Shown here piece after piece: positions 1-5,306 of a stretch of DNA of 5,306 nt. Origin of the DNA: Bacteroidetes bacterium ADurb.Bin302 (GTDB lineage Bacteria; Bacteroidota; Bacteroidia; Bacteroidales; Paludibacteraceae); contig MWBK01000202.1 in assembly GCA_002069025.1 (NCBI GenBank), forward strand, positions 1 through 5,306. The letters run 5' to 3'. How positions within the stretch are numbered: the first letter of the stretch is position 1; each line of letters opens with the position of its first letter. The notes below the pieces were generated by a model, which saw only the letters and a program-made list of their open reading frames with translations, had not been told where the DNA came from and made no database searches. The position numbers were made by a program, and so were the translations under genes.

Positions 1-2800
1 TTGGGTCACCGCAATTATACATCACATTCATGTTGGCTTTTCCAATTTGTGTGTTGGTAAATAGCTCTTTTATGCGAAGTGATTGATTGCGCATTGTTAT
101 CTTGCCCTTAAAATCTTCTAATCGCATTTTTCCGAACTTAACAGTATCAATCTTTGCTTTAAATTTAAGGTCAATATTGTTTGGAAGTACAATTAAGCCT
201 GCTGTAGCAGTTGAATCTATCGTTGAATTATCATCCAAGTCGTCGCTTTCATTCAAAGCATTTAGATTTACGTTTACTGATTTTGCCTTCTCATCAGTAT
301 TTTGTTTAGTTTCTTGTACTTGATTGCTGGCATAAAATGCTGACAATAGCTGATTTACGTCAACTCTTTTTGATTTTAGACTTAAATCGGCTTTAAGCGT
401 TTTACCACGAAGCAAGTAACGTCTCATATTTTCCAATTGTCCCGTTAATGTTACTGCAGAACGTCCCATTCTTAGGCGTAAATTATCCAGATGCAATGTA
501 TCATCAGTAAAATCAACATCAACTCTGTTTATTGATGTTCTCAAAGGAAAATCAGGACTTTTAATCCTAAAGCGTTTTATGTATATATCACCATTATTAG
601 AAAATTTCTTCATGTATAATTCAGCAGGCTCTTTTGTTTTTGATATGGTATCGAACAATGCTGACAAGGCTTTCATATCAATAACTTTCTGCTCAAAATC
701 AGGAATATCAACTCTGGTACCATCTGCAAGTTTTTTACGTTTACGAAAACGTGGTGTTGCCGATAATTTAATACGAGTTGAGTCAAGTAACACACCTAAT
801 TTCGGAGTTGATCCCAACACAGAATCCAAACTTAATTTTATAGATAAGTTTGGTATAAAGCCATGATTCAAATCTTTTTGTACATTTACCGATAGGCGTG
901 CACGTTTTGCAGTTAATTGTATAGTATCAAATACACTAGCTTGCAAACCTCTTAGAGATACTGATGTTCTTAAACGAGGTGGTTTCCCATCTTCAATATC
1001 ATCAGCTAAGAAACTAAAACTAAAACGATTAGCACTTGCAGAAATCCCTTTGTTGTATTTCAAATCCATCTTTCTGAATGAAATACGTGTGTTTACTAAT
1101 GAGGTATCAATCGTTCCTCTTCTTCTGCTTGCTACTCCTGTGTTGGTATTTATTCTGGCTCTTAATGAATCTACATATAAGTCAATGCCGCTTTGTGGTA
1201 AAACCACTTCAACTCCATCTCCGGTAATGGAGCTTTTTGAAAATATATTATATAGATTTTTATTCTTCAAATCCTCCAAAAGGAAATAAGTGTTAACATC
1301 TGCATCGATATTTCCTTTCATTTCAGAGTTTTCTTCAATTTTGTATAAATTGTTGATTGTGTGTAAATTAAGATGAGCAAGTAGGCTTATATCAACATAC
1401 TCTTTGCCTTTTTTGTAACATGCACGACCTTTCGTTTTTAAGTTTGAATCGCCACTTTTAAAATGCAGTTCTTTAATATCGACAAAGCTTGAGTCTTTTC
1501 GCCTATCGTTATAATTAGCTTTTATATCGAAGCCTAAATCATCAACACTTTGTTTAAATCCGTCAAACTTACCATGTAGCTTGTCTAATTTAACATGTGC
1601 GGCAATAACAGGGTAGTGCTTACCTTTCATATAACCTTTGGAACTTGCTTCAATGCCCAGTGCACCATCAAAATTAAATCCTTTCAGATATTTCTTGAAT
1701 GGTTTCGGAGTTAAAGCCAATAGTTTTTTTAGATATGGAGACGCAAATTTTAATTTTAAGTCAGTGTAATACGAACTATCGGCATCCTCAATTCCCAAGT
1801 AACCTGCAAGGGCTAAGTGATTTTTATCTATATTTACTAATAAGTCATTGATATTGAAGTGCTTAAATTTAGGATCGCAATTAGCTCTGAGCTCAAGATC
1901 AAATTTTTGATTTTTTATAGCCAATAAAGAATCATCAATACATACCTTGTCAGCATTTATTTTTGTATCTACAATTACAATACTTTTTGTTTGACTTGCA
2001 GTTGCATCTACTTTGAATGGTGCAAATTCAGCCTTTCTGTTGATGCTATTGTCCTTGTATATTATTGAATCGATGCTCATTGCAAGTTGTGCTGCTAAAG
2101 AGTCAGGAGTGTATGTTCCTTCAGGCACTTGCAATGATAATCCTAATACCTGAGCATCAAGCTTTTGTGTTCCGTCCTTGTATATTATTGAGTTGATGCT
2201 CATTGCAAGTTGTGCTGCTAAAGAGTCAGGAGTATATACTCCCTCAGGTACTTGCAGCGATAATCCTGACACTTGAATATCAAGCTTTTGTGTTTCATCC
2301 TTGTATTTAAGATTAGCTTTGTTTATCTCAATTTTTGTGAAATAAATGTCAGGAAGTGTTGATGAACTTGTATCGGGTTCAGATGGGGGTAAAACATCCC
2401 AATTGTTTTTATCCTCAATACTATGCCCGTAAACGCATGGCTCGTCAAGTATGCAACGATTTACTTGTATTTTGCCCTCGCTCAAAAAGGCACCGGCACT
2501 GGCAGATAAGTCTAAGTGTTTGATCTGTAGTAAAGTATCCTTAGGCTCAAATACATCAGATATAAGGATTACATCAGATAATTGTATTTCGATGTTAGGC
2601 CATGTGGCAAAAATGCTATAGTCAATTTTTTTGATACTTGCTTCTGCTTGCATATAATCAGGTAGCATGCCAAGCAATTTGTTGCTAACAGATTCAGTTA
2701 GAGCGATGCGAAGAGCAACTATCGGCAACGCCAGCAAAAATGCAATAACAAGAACAGGTATGCAAATACTTAAGATTATTTTTTTTCTTTTAGATGCCAT
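1..2800 (-). CDS. AsmA-like envelope protein, C-terminus cut off by window edge
   Basis: An uninterrupted frame of 933 full codons runs from ATG at 2800 to the left edge; the end of the gene is missing. A lysine-rich start (MASKRKK) leads into one hydrophobic segment (about residues 8-34), an inner-membrane signal anchor. A short motif NWDV lies at 133-136. The rest is a long series of alternating beta-type segments (such as LKFKAKIDTVKFGKMRLEDF near 870-890), typical of AsmA/TamB-type proteins. Segments near 775-820 (LRLRMGRSAVTLTGQL, then LKADLSLKSKRVDVNQLLSAF) resemble the C-terminal AsmA region, followed by an acidic, Ser/Asp-rich linker (about 826-865). Proteins of this superfamily are thought to bridge the periplasm and take part in outer-membrane assembly or phospholipid movement; the exact role here is inference. 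The ATG overlaps the U32 stop (TAATG), with GAGG four bases upstream. Residues 169-250 are a tandem duplication. No catalytic motif is visible. Confidence 0.85.
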   Translation of the reverse strand, partial: MASKRKKIILSICIPVLVIAFLLALPIVALRIALTESVSNKLLGMLPDYMQAEASIKKIDYSIFATWPNIEIQLSDVILISDVFEPKDTLLQIKHLDLSASAGAFLSEGKIQVNRCILDEPCVYGHSIEDKNNWDVLPPSEPDTSSSTLPDIYFTKIEINKANLKYKDETQKLDIQVSGLSLQVPEGVYTPDSLAAQLAMSINSIIYKDGTQKLDAQVLGLSLQVPEGTYTPDSLAAQLAMSIDSIIYKDNSINRKAEFAPFKVDATASQTKSIVIVDTKINADKVCIDDSLLAIKNQKFDLELRANCDPKFKHFNINDLLVNIDKNHLALAGYLGIEDADSSYYTDLKLKFASPYLKKLLALTPKPFKKYLKGFNFDGALGIEASSKGYMKGKHYPVIAAHVKLDKLHGKFDGFKQSVDDLGFDIKANYNDRRKDSSFVDIKELHFKSGDSNLKTKGRACYKKGKEYVDISLLAHLNLHTINNLYKIEENSEMKGNIDADVNTYFLLEDLKNKNLYNIFSKSSITGDGVEVVLPQSGIDLYVDSLRARINTNTGVASRRRGTIDTSLVNTRISFRKMDLKYNKGISASANRFSFSFLADDIEDGKPPRLRTSVSLRGLQASVFDTIQLTAKRARLSVNVQKDLNHGFIPNLSIKLSLDSVLGSTPKLGVLLDSTRIKLSATPRFRKRKKLADGTRVDIPDFEQKVIDMKALSALFDTISKTKEPAELYMKKFSNNGDIYIKRFRIKSPDFPLRTSINRVDVDFTDDTLHLDNLRLRMGRSAVTLTGQLENMRRYLLRGKTLKADLSLKSKRVDVNQLLSAFYASNQVQETKQNTDEKAKSVNVNLNALNESDDLDDNSTIDSTATAGLIVLPNNIDLKFKAKIDTVKFGKMRLEDFKGKITMRNQSLRIKELFTNTQIGKANMNVMYNCGDP
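2051..2296 (-). repeat. Two-copy 123-base in-frame tandem repeat inside the AsmA-like gene
   Basis: Two adjacent copies of 123 bases (2296-2174 and 2173-2051 on the minus strand) encode 41 residues each, residues 169-209 and 210-250. Both contain GLSLQVPEG, YTPDSLAAQLAMSI and end in SIIYKD. In codon-by-codon comparison 36 of 41 residues and 108 of 123 bases agree. A 39-base block (encoding TPDSLAAQLAMSI) is identical in both copies. The 15 differences are all transitions, 8 synonymous and 7 nonsynonymous. The flanking codons TAC AAG GAT before copy 1 match the end of each copy, so the likely crossover point was the YKD codons. This is probably duplication of one beta-strand module. No reading-frame damage results. 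Confidence 0.95.
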
Positions 2801-4038
2801 TATGCCTCAACTAATTTAAATAATTTATCATTTCTATGTACAGGTAATGATGTTTTGATTGAAAACACATCGGCTTTTACCACTGCTTGTACCGGACTGT
2901 CATCCATACGTAACTCATCTATAGTTGCAATATATGCACCGGTTGTTTCTCCCGTAATAAGAATCTCATCACCAAGCTTCAAATCTTGAGTTTCCATTAA
3001 GCATTCTGCAACATTTATCTTTTTAAAATAGTTAGTAATTTTACCTATGTAAACCTTACGTTTTGTAGCTTGTGAGCCGTAATTTGAACTCCATTCGCCC
3101 AAACGTTGTCCCAAATAATATCCATTCCAAAATCCACGATTAAAAACAGTAGCAAGTTGCTTATCCCACTCAACAATCTTATCTTCAGTAAAGGTCCCAT
3201 TAACATAGCTGCTTATGGCATCCTTATAGCAAGATACTACTGTCTTTACATATTCTGCTCCACGTGCGCGCCCCTCAATTTTAAATACTTGTACGCCTGC
3301 ATCCATCATTTTATTTATAAAATGTATCGTTTTCAAGTCTTTGGGCGACATTATATATTTGTTGTTAATATCAAGTTCCGATCCTGTTTCTTTATCTGTA
3401 ACCGTATATCCGCGTCTACAAATTTGCATACATTCACCTCTGTTTGCAGATCTATCATATTCGTGCAAACTCAAGTAGCATTTTCCTGATACAGCCATGC
3501 ATAATGCACCATGGCAAAACATTTCTATTTTTATTAGTTTTCCATGTCTGCCCACTATATTTTCACGCACAATAGCCTCGTGTATGGCTTTTACCTGATC
3601 TAGATTAAGTTCGCGTGCAAGTACCACTACGTCAGCAAATTGCGCATAAAAACGAAGGGCTTCTATATTCGAAATATTCAGTTGGGTAGATAGGTGTACT
3701 TCAACATCTATTTGACATGCATATTGCATAGCGGCAATATCAGATGCAATTATGGCAGAAATGCCTGATGCCTTTGCAATGTCAATTATTTCATGCATCA
3801 AATCTAAGTCGGCATCATATAAAATGGTATTTACAGTCAGGTATGTTTTTACTCCTTTTTCCTTGCACCTTCTAACAATTTCTTTTAAATCTTCTGTAGT
3901 AAAATTGTTTGATGAGTGACTGCGCATATTTAGATGCTCAATACCAAAATACACCGAGTCCGATCCTGCATTTAATGCTGCTGCAAGGCTTTCCCAAGAA
4001 CCTACCGGTGCCATTATTTCATAATCCGAAATCTGCAT
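2800..4038 (-). CDS. U32-family protein, probable prephenate-dependent RNA hydroxylase (TrhP/RlhA type; often annotated peptidase U32)
   Basis: The 412-residue protein has the U32 layout. The N-terminal half begins with EIMAPVGSWESLAAALNAGS (7-26), as in YegQ-like proteins, and continues as a TIM-barrel-like domain. The family signature is complete: E172-x-F174-x-x-G177-A-L-C180-x4-G185-x-C187-x-L-S190. Two more cysteines follow in RGECMQIC (C203, C207), giving the four conserved cysteines presumed to hold a metal or Fe-S centre. A C-terminal beta-barrel-like domain (about 329-411) carries VYIGKITNYFKK, LKLGDEILITG and TTGAYIATI. Relatives in E. coli (TrhP/YegQ) make 5-hydroxyuridine at tRNA position 34, and RlhA hydroxylates C2501 of 23S rRNA, using prephenate; others have been called collagenases. 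Which RNA this one acts on cannot be read from the sequence. The protein looks cytosolic with no signal peptide. The ATG shares one base with the TetR stop and the stop shares one base with the AsmA-like start. All key cysteines are present. Confidence 0.93.
   Translation of the reverse strand: MQISDYEIMAPVGSWESLAAALNAGSDSVYFGIEHLNMRSHSSNNFTTEDLKEIVRRCKEKGVKTYLTVNTILYDADLDLMHEIIDIAKASGISAIIASDIAAMQYACQIDVEVHLSTQLNISNIEALRFYAQFADVVVLARELNLDQVKAIHEAIVRENIVGRHGKLIKIEMFCHGALCMAVSGKCYLSLHEYDRSANRGECMQICRRGYTVTDKETGSELDINNKYIMSPKDLKTIHFINKMMDAGVQVFKIEGRARGAEYVKTVVSCYKDAISSYVNGTFTEDKIVEWDKQLATVFNRGFWNGYYLGQRLGEWSSNYGSQATKRKVYIGKITNYFKKINVAECLMETQDLKLGDEILITGETTGAYIATIDELRMDDSPVQAVVKADVFSIKTSLPVHRNDKLFKLVEA
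2805..2808 (-). promoter_or_regulatory. Shine-Dalgarno-like GAGG before the AsmA-like start
   Basis: GAGG lies four bases before the ATG at 2800, within the codons for the last residues (VEA) of the U32 protein. Together with the TAATG overlap it supports this ATG as the start and suggests translational coupling. The site is short and the spacing tight, so its contribution is uncertain. Confidence 0.35.
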
Positions 4039-4691
4039 TATTTATCAAATACTCCTTCTTTACGCAATTTGTCAAACGATTCAAGTATAGCAATTTTGCC
4101 TTCTTCAGTTAGGTGAAATACCGAAATATTGTATATAGACATAAAAAATTGTTCTTTGGTGATTCTATTTGGACTATCGTTAAACATACGCGAAAATCCA
4201 TACCAATTGGCAACAAACACCCACATATCTTTGGTTAGTAAGTCATAATCATGATCTTTACTTGGTAGATACATGTAATTTTGTTCGGCAAGATGTATAA
4301 ATCCTAAACGCATCTTATCCATTCGGTCTATAAAAAACTCCTCTTTAAAGTGGTTATATCGTGAAAATACATTGAAGAATAAATAGAAATTAGAAAATAA
4401 AAATGTGTATTTAATTTGTAAGTCATAGATTCTGCTAATGTACTGTGCAATTTCATGAATGTTTGTCGGAAAATATAAATACAGTTCCTTTACATCTTTT
4501 ACGCAGTAGTCTGTAAATATGACATCCATTAAATTGTCCCACTTATGAAAGTAATAAGTGATGTTACCCAAACTTATATGAAGTGCGTCTGCAACATTCC
4601 TGAATGTTACATTTTGCAAACCTTTTTTATTGAGTAAATCAATTGTGGTTTGCAATATGTTTTCTTTTGTTGAAATGTGCTTTTTATTCAT
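4038..4691 (-). CDS. TetR/AcrR-family transcriptional regulator
   Basis: A 217-residue protein, the usual TetR length. Residues 9-59 form the DNA-binding domain: a first helix KENILQTTIDLLNKKG, then the helix-turn-helix VTFRNVADALHISLGNITYY (28-47), followed by FHKWDNLMDVIF, the Bacteroidota-type variant of the common YFxxKxxL ending. The remainder is helical and very rich in aromatic residues (YTFLFSNFYLFFNVFSRY, about 95-112), as expected of a ligand pocket and dimer face; the ligand is unknown. I chose ATG at 4691. The frame opens further up at GTG 4706, but those five extra codons overlap a TAnnTTTG promoter-like element and add nothing conserved. The stop at 4040-4038 overlaps the U32 start as TAATG. 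As first gene of the operon it probably controls its own transcription and perhaps the divergent dus gene; this is inferred from position. Confidence 0.92.
   Translation of the reverse strand: MNKKHISTKENILQTTIDLLNKKGLQNVTFRNVADALHISLGNITYYFHKWDNLMDVIFTDYCVKDVKELYLYFPTNIHEIAQYISRIYDLQIKYTFLFSNFYLFFNVFSRYNHFKEEFFIDRMDKMRLGFIHLAEQNYMYLPSKDHDYDLLTKDMWVFVANWYGFSRMFNDSPNRITKEQFFMSIYNISVFHLTEEGKIAILESFDKLRKEGVFDK
4052..4057 (-). promoter_or_regulatory. Shine-Dalgarno-like AAGGAG upstream of the U32 start
   Basis: On the minus strand the last codons of the TetR gene (encoding KEGVF) contain AAGGAG, 13 bases before the U32 ATG. That spacing is longer than the usual 5-9 bases, and Bacteroidota rely little on such sites, so it may be chance. 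The TAATG overlap is enough on its own to allow termination-reinitiation. Confidence 0.3.
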
Positions 4692-4695
4692 GCCA

Positions 4696-4703
4696 CAAAC
4701 ATA
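4696..4703 (-). promoter_or_regulatory. Candidate -7 promoter element (TATGTTTG) of the TetR-U32-AsmA operon
   Basis: TATGTTTG on the minus strand is an exact match to the Bacteroidota -7 consensus TAnnTTTG. It ends four bases before the chosen TetR ATG, so transcription would begin at or almost at the start codon and the message would be essentially leaderless. I see no -33 TTTG at the expected 19-21 base spacing. A weaker alternative lies upstream on the same strand: TTTG at 4777-4774 and, 19-20 bases later, TATTTTG at 4753-4747, which is one base short of the consensus and would give a leader of some 50 bases. Confidence 0.4.
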
Positions 4704-4716
4704 CACAAAAAATGTG
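4704..4716. promoter_or_regulatory. Possible TetR operator: short inverted repeat CACA-N5-TGTG
   Basis: CACAAAAAATGTG has 4-base arms around a five-base A tract. It overlaps the presumed -33 element of the dus promoter and abuts the -7 element of the divergent operon, so a repressor bound here could affect both directions. TetR proteins normally bind longer palindromes, and the arms do not extend outward, so this is only a candidate based on position. Confidence 0.2.
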
Positions 4717-4743
4717 AATTTAGTAGTTCTTTTTTTATCTTTG
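4713..4743 (+). promoter_or_regulatory. Candidate Bacteroidota-type promoter of the dus gene
   Basis: TATCTTTG at 4736-4743 matches the -7 consensus TAnnTTTG exactly. TGTG at 4713-4716, separated by 19 bases, matches three of four bases of the -33 TTTG element. Transcription would start a few bases after 4743, giving a leader of roughly 10-15 bases before the ATG at 4762. The leader is A/T-rich and has no Shine-Dalgarno sequence, which is usual in this phylum. Confidence 0.6.
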
Positions 4744-4761
4744 CAACAAAATATTAAGTCA

Positions 4762-5306
4762 ATGCGGATAGCACAAATCGAGTTCCCTTCTTATCCATTA
4801 TTCTTAGCCCCAATGGAAGATGTTACCAATCCTAATTTTCGCTTATTGTGTAAGCGATATGGTGCAGATATGGTTTATACGGAATTTATTTCGGCTGATG
4901 CACTTATTAGAAATGTGCCTCGCACTGAGCAAAAATTAACTGTAGCTGATGCCGAACGTCCTGTTGTAATTCAACTATACGGGAAAGACCCTGAGGCAAT
5001 GGCTGATGCTGCAAAACGTGCCGAAGAAGCAAATCCTGATATTATAGATATTAATTTCGGATGTCCGGTAAAAAAGGTTGCCGGCAAAGGTGCAGGTGCA
5101 GGTTTGCTCAAAGACATACCGCGTATGCTCGAAATAACTCGTGCTGTAGTTGCTTCCGTAAAGACTCCTGTTACAGTAAAGACTCGTTTAGGTTGGGACG
5201 ATAATAATAAAATCATTGTAGATTTAGCAGAGAGTTTGCAAGATTGCGGAATCGCTGCATTAGCTATTCATGGTCGAACGAGAGCTCAAATGTATCGTGG
5301 TGATGC
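4762..5306 (+). CDS. dusB: tRNA-dihydrouridine synthase, DusB type, C-terminus cut off by window edge
   Basis: The gene opens at ATG 4762 and runs in frame to the right edge (181 full codons of an expected 320-335). Dus enzymes are cytosolic FMN-dependent flavoproteins that use NADPH to reduce specific uridines of tRNA to dihydrouridine. The TIM-barrel signatures appear in order: LAPMEDVTNPNFR (15-27, near the FMN site), VIQLYGKDP (69-77), DINFGCPVKKVAGKGAGAGL (96-115) with the catalytic cysteine C101, TVKTRLGW (138-145), and IHGRTRAQMYRGDA (169-182) with H170 and R172 expected near FMN and substrate. The GRTRAQMYRG form fits the DusB/NifR3 group better than DusA or DusC, but the C-terminal tRNA-binding domain that would settle the subgroup lies outside the window. 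It is transcribed divergently from the TetR operon, 70 bases away. Confidence 0.93.
   Translation, partial: MRIAQIEFPSYPLFLAPMEDVTNPNFRLLCKRYGADMVYTEFISADALIRNVPRTEQKLTVADAERPVVIQLYGKDPEAMADAAKRAEEANPDIIDINFGCPVKKVAGKGAGAGLLKDIPRMLEITRAVVASVKTPVTVKTRLGWDDNNKIIVDLAESLQDCGIAALAIHGRTRAQMYRGD

Noticed and set aside
87..1289. Three plus-strand open frames (87-323, 579-866, 1050-1289)
   Set aside because: All lie antisense to the continuous AsmA-like frame, encode Ser/Phe-rich low-information peptides with no family resemblance, and have no promoter or ribosome site I can see.
2051..2296. Diversity-generating retroelement variable/template repeat pair, or a CRISPR-like repeat
   Set aside because: The differences are not confined to adenines of one copy, no reverse transcriptase is in the window, and the copies are directly adjacent with no spacers. 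A simple tandem duplication explains it.
2800..4038. Secreted collagenase or true protease role for the U32 protein
   Set aside because: There is no signal peptide or known protease catalytic motif; the complete four-cysteine set and YegQ-like layout fit better with RNA hydroxylation.
3106..4112. Two plus-strand open frames (3106-3489 and 3909-4112)
   Set aside because: They are antisense to the U32 gene (the second also reaching into the 3' end of the TetR gene). The opposite strand encodes well-conserved family motifs, so these are chance frames.
4724..4736. T-rich run before dus as an intrinsic terminator
   Set aside because: No GC-rich stem precedes it, and it lies between divergent genes where no transcript would need to end; it is better explained as the A/T-rich spacer of the dus promoter.
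4971..5216. Minus-strand open frame of 81 codons
   Set aside because: It is antisense to the most conserved part of the dus gene, including the catalytic-cysteine motif; its Ser/Ala-rich composition is a by-product of that coding strand.

Overview
The window looks like ordinary chromosomal DNA from a member of the phylum Bacteroidota, probably in or near the order Bacteroidales. The sequence is AT-rich. Its promoter-like elements match the Bacteroidota -7 consensus TAnnTTTG rather than the sigma-70 TATAAT type. The start codons mostly lack strong Shine-Dalgarno sequences, and the proteins resemble known Bacteroidota families. The placement is inferred from these traits; no database search was run.

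Layout. Positions 1-4691 hold three genes on the minus strand, read from right to left: a TetR-family regulator (4691-4038), a U32-family protein of the RNA-hydroxylation type (4038-2800), and a large AsmA-like envelope protein that starts at 2800 and runs off the left edge. Each junction is a TAATG stop/start overlap sharing a single A, so the three genes almost certainly form one translationally coupled operon. Positions 4692-4761 are a compact 70-base divergent control region. Positions 4762-5306 hold the first 181 full codons of a DusB-type tRNA-dihydrouridine synthase on the plus strand, cut by the right edge. No gene-free stretch is longer than about 70 bases. I see no RNA genes, mobile elements, CRISPR arrays or clear terminators.

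How the genes may work together. The TetR protein is the likely regulator of its own operon and perhaps of the divergent dus gene. Both enzymes flanking the control region belong to families that modify RNA bases (U32 proteins hydroxylate U34 of tRNA or C2501 of 23S rRNA; Dus reduces uridine to dihydrouridine). The AsmA-like protein is expected to be anchored in the inner membrane and to span the periplasm. Why an RNA-modification enzyme, a ligand-type repressor and an envelope protein are so tightly coupled is not obvious.

The most distinctive sequence feature is a 123-base in-frame tandem duplication near the N-terminus of the AsmA-like gene. Its two copies differ at 15 positions, all of them transitions. 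I found no convincing undescribed defence, mobile or RNA system here.
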